A stretch of DNA of 64,000 bases from Lichenicoccus sp964247695 (GTDB lineage: Bacteria > Pseudomonadota > Alphaproteobacteria > Acetobacterales > Acetobacteraceae): assembly GCA_964247695.1 (NCBI GenBank), contig CAXTVI010000015.1, positions 1 through 64,000 of the forward strand. Direction: 5' to 3'. Every line of letters starts with the position of its first letter. The stretch's first letter is position 1. The position numbers and the translations under genes are program-made. Below the pieces are notes generated by a model. The model searched no databases, was not told the origin of the DNA, and was given only the letters and a program-made list of their open reading frames with translations. Positions 34,473 through 43,606 of this stretch are shown here, piece after piece.

Positions 34473-35657
34473 ATGCCCTTGCCGGCAGAAGATCCGACGA
34501 CCTCCTCCGGCCGCCCCGGGCAGATCGATCGACTGGGGCGGCACGAACTGCCGGCGCTGACGTCGATTCGCGGCCTGCTCGCCTGGTGGGTGGTGATGTT
34601 CCATTTCGCGCCCACCGCGCCCTTCCACGTCGGACGCGGCGATCCGTTCATCGACAAGGGCATCATCGCGGTCGACTGCTTCTTCGTGCTGTCCGGCTTC
34701 GTGCTGTGCCATGTCCATCCGGTCATCATCGACCGCGGCCGCCCGTACGGCGCGGCCGATTTCCTGGTCAGCCGGCTTGCCCGGATCTACCCGCTGCACC
34801 TGGCGATGCTGGCGGCCTTTGCCCTGGTCGTCGCGGCCTTCAGGCTGACGCATCCGCACGATGTCGGCGCCGGTGCACCGTTCTCTGCGGACCGCCTGCC
34901 GGGGCTGCTGCGGCAACTCGCGCTGCTGCATGGCTGGTTCCGCTGGGGGCAGGAGACCGCATGGAACGTGCCGTCCTGGTCGATCAGCAGCGAATGGGCC
35001 GCCTACCTGCTGGCGCCGCTGCTGTTCCTGGCGCTGGCGCGGCTGCGTCCCGGCCTCGCATGGACTGCAGCCGGGCTGCTGGCCGGGTGCATCGCGGCTC
35101 TCGCGGAGTCGCACCGGCTCTTCACCGGCGGGATGGCGCTGCCGCGGGTGCTGATGGAGTTCTGCCTCGGGGCGCTGCTGCGCACCACGCTGCGACAGGG
35201 CCATGCCGGGCTCGACCGCATCCGGAACCCGGGGCTGGCGGTCGGCTGGCTGGCGGCGCTGGGCCTCGCGTTCACGACGCATGCCGGGCTGTTCCTGGCG
35301 GCGATGATCTGGCTGCTGCTGCTGCTCTCGCTGCGCACCCGGCGCGCGACCGGCCTCCTGGGCTCGATCGAGCGGATCGGCCTCTATCTCGGGGAGACCT
35401 CGTTCTCCGTCTACATGTGCCACGCCTTCATCCTGATGCTGTGGGGCGGCAACGTCGCGCACCGGTTTCCCATGCTGGTGTCGCACGCGCTGCCGGCGGC
35501 GCTGCTGCTGGCGGGGGTGATCCAGGGTTGCGCGACCCTGCTGCACCATCTGGTCGAGCTGCCGGCGCAAGCCGGCATCCGCCGGCGCTTCAGGGCCTGG
35601 ACCCACGCGCGGAGCCAGGGTGCCCGTGCGGTCGAGGCGGTCCGGCGTCCGGCATGA
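34473..35657 (+). CDS. Acyltransferase 3 family membrane protein (OatA/ExoZ type)
   Basis: The polypeptide has about ten hydrophobic helices. The family markers are LTSIRGLLAWWVVMFHFAP near the N-terminus with the conserved R and H, AVDCFFVLSGFVL and FLVSRLARIYPLHL, and the late FSVYMCHAFIL. Acyltransferase-3 proteins transfer acetyl or other acyl groups from acyl-CoA across the membrane to sugars, lipids or polymers; the acceptor is unknown. ATG 34473 follows AGAAGG. The stop overlaps the Nudix start (ATGA at 35654), so both are one operon. Confidence 0.88.
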   Translation: MPLPAEDPTTSSGRPGQIDRLGRHELPALTSIRGLLAWWVVMFHFAPTAPFHVGRGDPFIDKGIIAVDCFFVLSGFVLCHVHPVIIDRGRPYGAADFLVSRLARIYPLHLAMLAAFALVVAAFRLTHPHDVGAGAPFSADRLPGLLRQLALLHGWFRWGQETAWNVPSWSISSEWAAYLLAPLLFLALARLRPGLAWTAAGLLAGCIAALAESHRLFTGGMALPRVLMEFCLGALLRTTLRQGHAGLDRIRNPGLAVGWLAALGLAFTTHAGLFLAAMIWLLLLLSLRTRRATGLLGSIERIGLYLGETSFSVYMCHAFILMLWGGNVAHRFPMLVSHALPAALLLAGVIQGCATLLHHLVELPAQAGIRRRFRAWTHARSQGARAVEAVRRPA

Positions 35658-36307
35658 GGCCCGCCTCCGGAACCGAGCTCGGGACCAATATCGCGCCGTT
35701 CGCCCGGTTCGACGAGGCGTGGCTGCGCCAGCGCCTCGCCAGCCTGCCGCCGGCGGAGGTGCCCGACTGGGACACGCTGAGGCAGGGCCTGCCCGAGACC
35801 CGGCGCCCGCACGCGCGGCTGCCGCGCCACGCCGCGGTGCTGGTGCCGATCGTGCCGGCGCCCGAGCCGGTGGTGCTGCTGACGCGCCGGTCGGCGCTGC
35901 TCCGCCATCATTCCGGGCAGGTGAGCTTCCCGGGCGGCGGCCTCGATCCGACGGACCGCAACCCGGCCGAGACTGCGCTGCGCGAGGCGCAGGAGGAGAT
36001 CGGGCTGGATCCCGCGACCGTCAGCCTGCTCGGCCGCCTGCCGGTGCAGTGGACCCATGCCAGCAATTTCCTGATCACGCCGGTGGTCGGCGTGCTGTCG
36101 ACGGAGGCGCGCTGGCTGGCCTCGCCGGACGAGGTCGACATCATCTTCGGCATGCCGTTGCAGCAATTGCTGGATCCGGACGCGCCGCGGCTGATCGAGG
36201 GCGGTCTGCGGAATGGGTCCTGGTCGTGGCCGCATCCCGACCATGATATCTGGGGGGCGACCGCGGCGATCCTGCTCAGGCTGGCCCGGGTTCTGCGGAG
36301 CTGCTGA
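35654..36307 (+). CDS. Nudix hydrolase, CoA pyrophosphatase type
   Basis: The Nudix box is complete within PTDRNPAETALREAQEEIGL (G upstream in FPGGGLD; REAQEEIG catalytic helix), and the preceding RHHSGQVSFPGGG plus LLTRRS are the UPF0035/CoAse signature. It should cleave coenzyme A and acyl-CoA to phosphopantetheine derivatives and 3',5'-ADP. 217 residues, cytoplasmic. Start ATG 35654 overlaps the acyltransferase stop. A much longer open frame upstream lies inside the acyltransferase gene and is not coding. The stop is 5 bases before the HglS start, so an operon with it is likely. Confidence 0.9.
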   Translation: MRPASGTELGTNIAPFARFDEAWLRQRLASLPPAEVPDWDTLRQGLPETRRPHARLPRHAAVLVPIVPAPEPVVLLTRRSALLRHHSGQVSFPGGGLDPTDRNPAETALREAQEEIGLDPATVSLLGRLPVQWTHASNFLITPVVGVLSTEARWLASPDEVDIIFGMPLQQLLDPDAPRLIEGGLRNGSWSWPHPDHDIWGATAAILLRLARVLRSC

Positions 36308-36311
36308 GGAG

Positions 36312-37589
36312 ATGGCGTTGGTGGATCCGGACGTCAGGCGTCAGGCGTTCTCGCGGGCGATGTCGGCGATGTATCGCCGCGAGGTGCCGCGCTATGGCGA
36401 CCTGATCGAGCTGGTCTCGGCGATCAACGCCCGCGTGCTCGATGCCGACCCCGGGCTCGCGGCCTCGTTCGACGAGGCGGAGCGCGCCCGGCTCGACCAG
36501 GAGCGGCACGGGGCGATCCGGGTCGGAACCCCGGAAGAGCTCGGCCTGATCCGCCGGCTGTTCGCGGTGCTCGGCATGGTCCCGGTGGGGTACTACGACC
36601 TTGCCGTGGCCGGCGTGCCGGTGCACTCGACGGCGTTCCGCGCGACCGCGCCCACCTCGCTGGCCGCCAGCCCGTTCAGGGTGTTCACGTCGCTGCTGCG
36701 CCTGGAGCTGATCGCGGACCCGGCGTTGCGCGAGGCCGCACGGGCCATCCTGGCGCGGCGCCGGATCGTCACCCCGCATGCGCTGGCGCTGATCGAGCGG
36801 TTCGAGCGTGAGGGTGGGCTGGACGCCTCGGAGTCCGACGAGTTCGTGCGCGAGGCGCTGGAGACCTTTCGCTGGCACGCGGACGCCACCGTCGACGCCG
36901 CGACCTACGAGGCGCTGCGCCAGGCGCATCCGCTGGTCGCCGACGTGGCGTGCTTCGGCGGCCCGCATATCAACCACCTGACGCCGCGTGTGCTCGACAT
37001 CGATGCGGCACAGGCGGCCATGCTGGCGCGCGGGTTGCCGGCAAAGGAGCAGATCGAAGGACCGCCGCCCCGGCGTTGTCCGGTCCTGCTGCGCCAGACC
37101 AGCTTCAAGGCGTTGTCGGAGCCGGTGCGCTTCGGCGGCAAGGCGGGCACGCATACGGCGCGTTTCGGAGAGATCGAGCAGCGCGGCGTGGCGCTCACCG
37201 AGGCCGGGCGGGGCCGCTACGATTCGTGGCTGGTGTCGGAAGAAAAGCACAACATCAATCAACTGCCGGACGATCATGTCGCACTACGCGAGCAAGGCCT
37301 GGCCTTCTATCGCTACCGCCGCACCAACCGTCCGGCACCGCAGGGCGCAGACCTCGGGACCGCAATGGCCCACGGCGCCGTGTTGGCCGAGCCGATCCTG
37401 TACGAGGATTTCCTGCCGGTGAGTGCCGCCGGCATCTTCCGGTCCAACCTGGGCGACAAGGCCAGGGAGGTTGTCCAGCCGGCCCCGCGACGCGAGGCGC
37501 TCGAAGCGGCGCTCGGCTGTCCGATCCTCGACGAGGTCGCGCTCTACCGGCAGCAGTCCGAGGCCTCCCTGGCGGCCTGTCTCGCCTGA
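36312..37589 (+). CDS. hglS: 2-oxoadipate dioxygenase/decarboxylase (HglS/YdcJ, DUF1338 VOC fold)
   Basis: HglS is an Fe(II) enzyme that turns 2-oxoadipate into D-2-hydroxyglutarate, a step in lysine catabolism. The family core is visible: GYYDLAVAGVPVHSTAFR holds the first His ligand, GGPHINHLTPRVLDID the second, and the Glu ligand should lie in the C-terminal third (region around RYRRTNRPAP to LAEPILYEDFLPVS). 425 residues is normal. ATG 36312 is directly preceded by GAGGAG with no spacer; TTG 36318 or GTG 36321, in frame, would have better spacing. It is convergent with, and touches, an ALDH7-type gene, supporting a lysine/aminoadipate role. Confidence 0.88.
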   Translation: MALVDPDVRRQAFSRAMSAMYRREVPRYGDLIELVSAINARVLDADPGLAASFDEAERARLDQERHGAIRVGTPEELGLIRRLFAVLGMVPVGYYDLAVAGVPVHSTAFRATAPTSLAASPFRVFTSLLRLELIADPALREAARAILARRRIVTPHALALIERFEREGGLDASESDEFVREALETFRWHADATVDAATYEALRQAHPLVADVACFGGPHINHLTPRVLDIDAAQAAMLARGLPAKEQIEGPPPRRCPVLLRQTSFKALSEPVRFGGKAGTHTARFGEIEQRGVALTEAGRGRYDSWLVSEEKHNINQLPDDHVALREQGLAFYRYRRTNRPAPQGADLGTAMAHGAVLAEPILYEDFLPVSAAGIFRSNLGDKAREVVQPAPRREALEAALGCPILDEVALYRQQSEASLAACLA

Positions 37590-39131
37590 TCAGGGCGCGC
37601 CGCCGTCGATGTCGAACCTGACCCCCTGCGCCAACGGCATCGTCAGGCCGTAATTGATCGCGCTGGTGCTGCGCCGCATGTAGGCCTTCCAGGAATCCGA
37701 ACCCGATTCGCGGCCGCCGCCGGTCTCCTTTTCGCCGCCGAAGGCGCCGCCGATCTCCGCCCCGGACGGCCCCATATTGACGTTGGCGATGCCGCAGTCC
37801 GATCCGATGGCAGACAGGAACAACTCGCTCTCGCGCAGGTCACGGGTGAAGATCGACGACGAGAGCCCTTGCGGCACGTCGTTCTGCAGCGCCAGCGCCT
37901 TCTCGAAATCGTTGTATTTCAGGACGTACAGGATCGGCGCGAAGGTCTCGTCGACGACCGGGCCGGACTGCGCCGGCATCAGGACCAGGGCGGGCCGCAC
38001 GTAGTACGCCTCCTCGCAGCCCTCCACCGGGTGGCGCTCGCCGCCATGCACGGTGCCGCCCGCCTTGCGGGCTCGCTTCAGCGCGGCCAGCATGCCCTTG
38101 TAGGCGGCGTGGTCGATCAGCGGACCGACCAGCGCCTCCTCGGCCAGCGGGTTGCCGACGGCGACCTGGTCGTACACCGTGCGCAGCCGGGCCACGAAGG
38201 CGTCGTGGATGCTCTCATGCACGATCAGCCGGCGCAGCGTCGTGCAGCGCTGCCCCGCCGTGCCCATCGCGGCAAAGGCGACCGCGCGCAGCGCCAGTTC
38301 CAGGTCCGCGGACGGGCAGACGATGGAAGCGTTGTTGCCGCCGAGCTCCAGGATGGCGCGGCCGAAGCGCTCGGCCACCGCCCGGCCGACCACGCGGCCC
38401 ATCGCGGTCGAGCCGGTGGCCGACAGCACCGGCACCCGGCGATCCTCGACCAGCGCGGAGCCGGCCTCGCGGTCACCGAGCACCAGGCCGCACAGGCCAG
38501 GTGGGGTCTCGCCGAACCGAGCCGCGGCGCGCTCGAACAGCGCGATGGTGGCGAGTGCCACCAGAGGCGTCTTCTCCGACGGCTTCCAGACCACGGCGTC
38601 GCCGCAGACCAGGGCCAGCGCCGCATTCCACGCCCAGACCGCGACCGGGAAGTTGAAGGCCGAGATCACGCCCACCACGCCGGCCGGATGCCATTGCTCC
38701 ATCATCCGGTGCTCGGGGCGCTCGCTGGTGATGGTCAGGCCGTACAGCTGCCGCGACAGCCCGACCGCGAAGTCGCAGATATCGATCATCTCCTGCACCT
38801 CGCCGGCGCCCTCGGAGGGGATCTTGCCGGCCTCGATCGACACCAGCCGGCCGAGCGCATCCTTGGCGGCGCGCAGCTCCTCGCCGAACAGCCGCACCAG
38901 CTCGCCCCGGCGCGGTGCCGGCACCCGGCGCCACTGCAGAAACGCCGCGTGCGCCTCGTCGACCACCGCGCGGACGCCATCCGCGTCCAGGTGGTCGACA
39001 TGCGCGATGACCTCGCCGGTCAGCGGCGAGCGCACCTTGTGCGCGCCCTTGGCGATCCGCGAGCGCGGCACGTCGAGCGCGGCCAGGATGGCGCCGGTCT
39101 CGTAGGGCAGGTCCAGGGTCGCAGCGCTCAT
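37590..39131 (-). CDS. ALDH7-type dehydrogenase (alpha-aminoadipic semialdehyde / piperideine-6-carboxylate dehydrogenase)
   Basis: The NAD-dependent aldehyde dehydrogenase fold is complete: SAFNFPVAVWAWNAALALVCG, LSATGSTAMGRVVG (NAD loop), the catalytic Glu in ILELGGNNASIV and the catalytic Cys in TAGQRCTTLRRL. The C-terminal GSDCGIANVNMGPSGAEIGG and SGSDSWKAYMRRSTSAINYG are typical of ALDH7 (AmaB, antiquitin). It would oxidise alpha-aminoadipate semialdehyde to aminoadipate, upstream of the 2-oxoadipate step catalysed by the adjacent HglS. Start ATG 39131 with GAGA upstream; the longer frame to 39686 is a shadow. 513 residues. Stop touches HglS (37589/37590). Confidence 0.88.
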   Translation of the reverse strand: MSAATLDLPYETGAILAALDVPRSRIAKGAHKVRSPLTGEVIAHVDHLDADGVRAVVDEAHAAFLQWRRVPAPRRGELVRLFGEELRAAKDALGRLVSIEAGKIPSEGAGEVQEMIDICDFAVGLSRQLYGLTITSERPEHRMMEQWHPAGVVGVISAFNFPVAVWAWNAALALVCGDAVVWKPSEKTPLVALATIALFERAAARFGETPPGLCGLVLGDREAGSALVEDRRVPVLSATGSTAMGRVVGRAVAERFGRAILELGGNNASIVCPSADLELALRAVAFAAMGTAGQRCTTLRRLIVHESIHDAFVARLRTVYDQVAVGNPLAEEALVGPLIDHAAYKGMLAALKRARKAGGTVHGGERHPVEGCEEAYYVRPALVLMPAQSGPVVDETFAPILYVLKYNDFEKALALQNDVPQGLSSSIFTRDLRESELFLSAIGSDCGIANVNMGPSGAEIGGAFGGEKETGGGRESGSDSWKAYMRRSTSAINYGLTMPLAQGVRFDIDGGAP

Positions 39132-39263
39132 CGGTTCTCTCGTCAGGTTGCGGCGGATGCATAGGCCGAGCCCGCGCAGCGGGAAAGGCGGCCCGTTGAC
39201 CCGGTCCGCTCGCGCTGGGAGCTTCAAACCGGTCCGTTTGAGGCAGAGCCAAGAGGAAACGCC

Positions 39264-40235
39264 ATGCGCACCCTGGTCCGGATCGTGGCCGGCGTCGTTC
39301 TGCTCGCCGTCGCGGCCATGGCGGGCACGATCGCGTTCGACAGCCCGAAGGCTCCGCCGCCGCTGCTGAGTGTCAGTACTCCTTTCCAGACGGTCGATTT
39401 CTCGGACCTGCCGCCGGTTTCGCACTACACCGCGCGCGATGGCGCCGACCTCGCCTATCGACGGTATGCCGGCAATCCGGACCGCGTCGTCGTTCTGATC
39501 CATGGGTCGGCGGGTTCGGGCGTCAGCATGCACGTCGCGGCAAAGGCGCTGATGGCGGCCGGAGCGACGGTGATCGTCCCGGATGTTCGTGGCCACGGCC
39601 GGTCCGGGCCGCATGGGGACATCGCGTATGTCGGCCAGCTGGAGGACGATCTCGACGACCTGATGAGCAGCCTCGATCGGGCTCATCGCGCCCGCGAGAC
39701 AACGCTCATCGGCTTTTCATCCGGCGGTGGCTTCGCCTTGCGGGTCGCCGGCGGTCGCCTCGGACCACGCTTCAGCCGGTACATCCTGCTTGCGCCCTAC
39801 CTGCGCCATGACGCTCCCACCGCCCGGATCGGGACCGGTTCGGGCGGCTGGGTCTCGGTGGCGGTTCCGCGCATCGTGGCGCTGCTGCTGGTGAACCGGC
39901 TTGGCATCACCGCCTTCAATGGCCTGCCGGTGCTCGCCTTTGGACTGGCGGCCGGCAACCCGGATCACCTCGTCCCCAGCTACTCCTATCGCTTGCTGAT
40001 GAATTTCCAGCCGGACGACGACTATCTCGGGGATCTGCGGCGCACCCGGCATCCGATCATGGCGATGGACGGCGCAGACGACGAGATATTCCGGGCTGAC
40101 AAGCTGCAGGGCGCGCTGGCCGCAGGTAGACCGGGCATCCACGTCGATATCGTGCCGGGTGTCGGACATATCGGCCTGACAACGACACCAGCCGGAACCG
40201 CCGCCATCGTCCGCGCATGGTCGAGCCGCTTCTGA
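39264..40235 (+). CDS. Membrane-anchored alpha/beta hydrolase
   Basis: A single N-terminal helix (VRIVAGVVLLAVAAMAGTIAF) anchors or exports a serine hydrolase: VVVLIHGSAGSGVS oxyanion loop, VPDVRGHGRSG, nucleophile elbow TLIGFSSGGGFALR, Asp in MDGADDEIF and His in VPGVGHIGLT. It resembles lysophospholipase-like hydrolases but substrate is unknown. 323 residues. ATG 39264 follows AGAGGAAA. The gene is divergent from the ALDH7 gene (132 bases between starts) and convergent with the permease gene; no functional link is evident. Confidence 0.85.
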   Translation: MRTLVRIVAGVVLLAVAAMAGTIAFDSPKAPPPLLSVSTPFQTVDFSDLPPVSHYTARDGADLAYRRYAGNPDRVVVLIHGSAGSGVSMHVAAKALMAAGATVIVPDVRGHGRSGPHGDIAYVGQLEDDLDDLMSSLDRAHRARETTLIGFSSGGGFALRVAGGRLGPRFSRYILLAPYLRHDAPTARIGTGSGGWVSVAVPRIVALLLVNRLGITAFNGLPVLAFGLAAGNPDHLVPSYSYRLLMNFQPDDDYLGDLRRTRHPIMAMDGADDEIFRADKLQGALAAGRPGIHVDIVPGVGHIGLTTTPAGTAAIVRAWSSRF

Positions 40236-40269
40236 TCGCCTCCGTCCAGCCGAAAGCCTTGGCTGGACT

Positions 40270-41826
40270 TCAGCTCCGCGGCCTGAGTTCGCGTGCCAGG
40301 ATCGAGTGCCGCATGCCGTAGGCGAGGTAGCAGATCGCCCCCAGCGCCGCGTAGCCGAACAGCAGCAGCGCCGGCACCGGGTTTCCGGTGAACAACTCGT
40401 GCACGAGGTCGATCAGCAGCGGGGCCGCCATCACCACGCAGAACAGGATGCCGAGCGACGGCACGATGCCGATCCAGACGCCGCGGATGCGGAGCGCCCC
40501 GAGCGGCACCCGGAACGGCGGCACCAGGTCGGGGCGGGCGTTGCGCTGCCAGATCACGGTGAAGCTGACGATGCCGAAGGCGACCGTGGTGCCGAGGCTG
40601 ACCAGGTCGCTGATGATGTCGATCGGCAGGGTGGCGGCTGCCGTCGCACTCGCGACGCCGACGATGATGGTGCCGATCCAGGGCGTGCGGAAGCGCGGGT
40701 GCAGGGTATGGAAGGCGCGCGGCAGCAGCCCGTCGCGCGACATCGTGTAGAAGATGCGCGACTGGCCGTAGAGCAGCACCAGCATCACCGAGCACAGGCC
40801 GGTGACGGCGCCGATCTTGATCAGCAGGGCGAGCCACGGCTCGTGCATGGCATCCACCGCGATTGCCAGCGGGTCGGCGACGCCGAGCTGGCGGTACGGG
40901 ACGATGCCGGTCAGCACGGCGGCCACGCAGATGTAGGTGACGGTGCAGATCGCGAGCGACGTCAGGATGCCGATCGGCACGTCGCGCGTCGGGTTGCGCG
41001 CCTCGGCGGCGGCGCACGACACCGCCTCGAAGCCGACATAGGCGAAGAAGATCACCGAGGCGGCACGGAACACCCCGGGGATGCCGAAGCGAAAGCCGCC
41101 CTGGCTGGGCGGGATGAACGGCACCCAGTTGGACGGATGCACCGCCGAGATGCCGAGGGCCACGAAGATCACCAGCACCGAGACCTTGATGAACACGATG
41201 ACGGTGTTGACGGTGGCGCTCTCGGTGACGCCGATCACCAGGATCGCGGTGACCAGCAGGCTGGCGAACGCGGCCACCAGATCCAGCCCGCCGCCCAGCA
41301 CCAGGGTGGTCAGCGGCCCGTCATGGCTGGTGAGCAGCAGCGGCGTGTGCAGCCAGAGCGGCACGTCGACGCCGAAATCATGCAGCAGGCTGGTGGCGTA
41401 GCCCGAGAAGCCGGCCGCCACCGCCGCGGTCGATATCCCGTATTCGAGCAGCAGCAGCCAGCCGGTGGTCCAGGCGAACACCTCGCCGACGGCGGCATAG
41501 GCGTAGGTGTAGGCCGAGCCGCTGACCGGCATCACCGAGGCGAGCTCGCCGTAGGACAGCGCGGTGAACACGCAGGCGAGGCCCGCGATCAGGAACGAGA
41601 TCAGCACCGCGGGGCCGGCATAGTTGGCCGCCGCACTGCCGGTCATGACATAGATGCCGGCGCCGATGGTGGAGCCGACGCCCAGCATGGTGAGGTTGAC
41701 CGGGCCCAGCGTGCGCTTCAGCCCGTGCGAAGCGATCTCCGCCTCGATGTGCGCGGTCGGCTTGCGCAGCATCATGCGGCTGCCGGTCCGGGCGCCGCCG
41801 ACATCGGTGGTCTGAAGCTTTTGCAT
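40270..41826 (-). CDS. APC-superfamily cationic amino-acid permease (CAT family)
   Basis: About 12-14 hydrophobic helices with the APC entry motif TMLGVGSTIGAGIYVMTGSAA, the SFLIAGLACVFTALSYGELAS pattern (helix 2) and GFEAVSCAAAEARNPTRDVP in the middle are diagnostic of the CAT/YfnA-type branch, which imports cationic amino acids. A link to the nearby lysine-catabolic pair (ALDH7, HglS) would make sense but is only contextual. I start at ATG 41826 (MQKLQTTD); ATG 41835 and 41862 are in frame. A strong hairpin lies upstream at 41901. Confidence 0.85.
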   Translation of the reverse strand: MQKLQTTDVGGARTGSRMMLRKPTAHIEAEIASHGLKRTLGPVNLTMLGVGSTIGAGIYVMTGSAAANYAGPAVLISFLIAGLACVFTALSYGELASVMPVSGSAYTYAYAAVGEVFAWTTGWLLLLEYGISTAAVAAGFSGYATSLLHDFGVDVPLWLHTPLLLTSHDGPLTTLVLGGGLDLVAAFASLLVTAILVIGVTESATVNTVIVFIKVSVLVIFVALGISAVHPSNWVPFIPPSQGGFRFGIPGVFRAASVIFFAYVGFEAVSCAAAEARNPTRDVPIGILTSLAICTVTYICVAAVLTGIVPYRQLGVADPLAIAVDAMHEPWLALLIKIGAVTGLCSVMLVLLYGQSRIFYTMSRDGLLPRAFHTLHPRFRTPWIGTIIVGVASATAAATLPIDIISDLVSLGTTVAFGIVSFTVIWQRNARPDLVPPFRVPLGALRIRGVWIGIVPSLGILFCVVMAAPLLIDLVHELFTGNPVPALLLFGYAALGAICYLAYGMRHSILARELRPRS

Positions 41827-41900
41827 GGGACCCATGCTAAAGACGTATGAACAGGCAGACATTCTCGGTCAAGGCCGCCTCCCTTGGGCGGATCAGGCTC

Positions 41901-41923
41901 ACGCCCGGCGCGAGGCCGGGCGT
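41901..41923. repeat. Perfect inverted repeat between divergent permease and glycosyltransferase genes
   Basis: ACGCCCGGC-GCGAG-GCCGGGCGT gives a 9-bp perfect stem in the 114-base gap between two divergent starts. There is no T tract, so it is not a classic terminator; it could be an operator or a transcript structure in either leader. Confidence 0.5.
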
Positions 41924-41940
41924 TCTCGCGCAAGGTTCGG

Positions 41941-42834
41941 ATGATGATCGAGGATGCCGTTCGCGCTCCGCTCGCCGTCGTCACGATGGTCTATAACGAG
42001 CCCGACTTCCTGCCGGTCTGGATCCGCCACTATGCCGCCCAGGCCGGGTGCGCACGGTGCTATGTCGTCGATCACGGCAGCGACGATGGCAGCACGCAGG
42101 CGGACAGGCTGCCGGCCGGCCTCAACCTGCTGCGCATTCCACGCTCGCCGCAGGATGACGACCGGCGCTCGGGCTTCATCTCGCGCTTCTGTGCCGCCAT
42201 GCTGACCTGGTACGAGAGCGTGATCTATGTCGACGTGGACGAGTTGCTGGTAGCGGACCCGGCCTCGCATGCTTCGCTCGCCGCCTTCGCTGCGGATCTC
42301 GATGCGGACGCCGTGGTCACCGCGATCGGCCTCGATGTGGTGCACCGGCCGGACGACGAGCCCGCCCTGGACTGGCGCGAACCGGTCAGCCGGCAGCGGC
42401 ACTGGCTGCGGTTCAGCTCGTCGATGTGCAAGCCGGTGCTGATCCGGCGCGCGGTCGCCTGGGCGCCGGGCTTCCACAACATCGACGCGGCACCGGAGTT
42501 CGGCACGCTGTTCCTGTTCCACCTGCGCTACGCCGACATGCGCTCGGGCCTGACGCGGCTCGCACGGACCCGGGCGCAGGCCTGGAGCCGCCCGGAGGCG
42601 GGTTCGCACCAGCGCGTCGACGATGCCAACTGGACCACGATGCTGCGCAGCATCGCGGCCCTGCCGCAGCGCGCCGACGTGACCCTGGCGCCCGACGATG
42701 CGGCCCTGGCGCACTGGCGGACGCTGGTCGCGGACAGCGCCACGAGCCGGCACGACGCGTTGTTCCGGATCGATCTGCATCTGAGCGGCGACGAACTCTG
42801 GCGCCTGCCGGAGCGCTTCGTCGGCAGCTACTGA
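41941..42834 (+). CDS. Glycosyltransferase family 2-like protein
   Basis: VTMVYNEPDFLPVWIRHYAA and VVDHGSDDGST are the nucleotide-sugar binding start of a GT-A fold, and VIYVDVDELL contains the DxD metal motif. The pattern (short N-terminal strand, Trp-Ile-Arg-His) resembles the glycosyltransferase 2/92 proteins often found alone in alphaproteobacteria. A C-terminal half of about 130 residues (RADVTLAPDDAALAHW) is not assigned. 297 residues, no membrane helix. ATG 41941; a second ATG follows directly. Donor and acceptor unknown. Confidence 0.8.
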   Translation: MMIEDAVRAPLAVVTMVYNEPDFLPVWIRHYAAQAGCARCYVVDHGSDDGSTQADRLPAGLNLLRIPRSPQDDDRRSGFISRFCAAMLTWYESVIYVDVDELLVADPASHASLAAFAADLDADAVVTAIGLDVVHRPDDEPALDWREPVSRQRHWLRFSSSMCKPVLIRRAVAWAPGFHNIDAAPEFGTLFLFHLRYADMRSGLTRLARTRAQAWSRPEAGSHQRVDDANWTTMLRSIAALPQRADVTLAPDDAALAHWRTLVADSATSRHDALFRIDLHLSGDELWRLPERFVGSY

Positions 42835-42903
42835 AGCCGCGGCAACCGGCGCAGGAGGGCGCCGTTGCCAGACGAGGTTCAGGCCAGCGCGGGAGGCGAT
42901 CTC

Positions 42904-43158
42904 ATGGCGACTTCACGACCGGCTCGACGGCTGCGGGGCTTGCTCGCGGCGTGCCTCATCAGCGGTCTCTGCTGGGAGGTGGCGGCCGCGCAGACGGTGC
43001 CGAGGCTGAATTCCACCCCTCGTTCCGGCGTGCTGCAGCCACCGCGCCAGGTTGATCCGAAGATGACGCGTGCGGCTCCCAGGATGTCGGCCCGGAGCAT
43101 GCCGGTGATCCATCCGAAGACCACCGGCAAGGACGGGACCGTGCTGGTCCCGCGCTGA
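42904..43158 (+). CDS. Small secreted hypothetical protein (84 aa)
   Basis: A signal peptide (RRLRGLLAACLISGLCWEVAAAQ) is followed by about 55 polar, proline-rich residues with no recognisable domain. ATG 42904 has GGGAGG nine bases upstream, a good ribosome site, which favours it over an in-frame ATG-like start at 42865. It follows the glycosyltransferase on the same strand with a 69-base gap. The frame and the signal peptide support a real gene, but function is unknown. Confidence 0.55.
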   Translation: MATSRPARRLRGLLAACLISGLCWEVAAAQTVPRLNSTPRSGVLQPPRQVDPKMTRAAPRMSARSMPVIHPKTTGKDGTVLVPR

Positions 43159-43165
43159 TACGACG

Positions 43166-43606
43166 CTACCTGGGCTTGCCCTTCTTCGGGGCCGGGACAA
43201 CCGGTGGCTTGCCGGGAGGCTTGGCTGCGACCGGCTGCGCCTTCTTCGTGCTCTTGGGAACGGGTGCCGCGACCGGCTCCGACTTCGCCTTGTGGCTCGG
43301 CGGTCTCCCCTTGGGAACCGGATGGCTCTCGCCCTGGTCGGCGAACCGGTCGGGAAACTCGCCGAGATTGTCCTGCAGGAACGCCTCCTCGACCGGATCC
43401 TCGAGCATCGGATCGGCGCCGGCGGCGATCGGGTTCTGCAACTGGCCGGTCTCGCCGGCGGACTCCATGGCATCGAGCTCGCGCGCGCGCTCCCAGTAGT
43501 CCGCCTCGCGGCCGTGCGGCCGCCCTTCGGCCTCCCAGAGATGGTAGGCGCGCTCCCGGATCCGGTGATCGCGCTCGTGGTCTTCTTCAAGTGGATTGCC
43601 GGCCAT
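43166..43606 (-). CDS. DUF2934 domain protein
   Basis: The first half contains the DUF2934 pattern (HRIRERAYHLWEAEGRPHGR, then DYWERARELDA), a short helical module of unknown role widespread in alphaproteobacteria. The second half is a Lys/Pro/Ala-rich tail (PKSTKKAQPVAAKPPGKPP), basic, possibly nucleic-acid or membrane-surface binding. Start ATG 43606 follows AGGAGA; an ATG at 43624 lies just before that ribosome site and is less likely. 146 residues, no signal peptide. It is convergent with the small secreted protein, only 7 bases apart. Confidence 0.8.
   Translation of the reverse strand: MAGNPLEEDHERDHRIRERAYHLWEAEGRPHGREADYWERARELDAMESAGETGQLQNPIAAGADPMLEDPVEEAFLQDNLGEFPDRFADQGESHPVPKGRPPSHKAKSEPVAAPVPKSTKKAQPVAAKPPGKPPVVPAPKKGKPR

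Noticed and set aside
34082..36307. A 741-codon plus-strand frame from the ankyrin gene through the acyltransferase to the Nudix gene.
   Set aside because: Only its last 217 codons (from 35654) show family similarity. Upstream it is a shadow of the acyltransferase gene in another frame.
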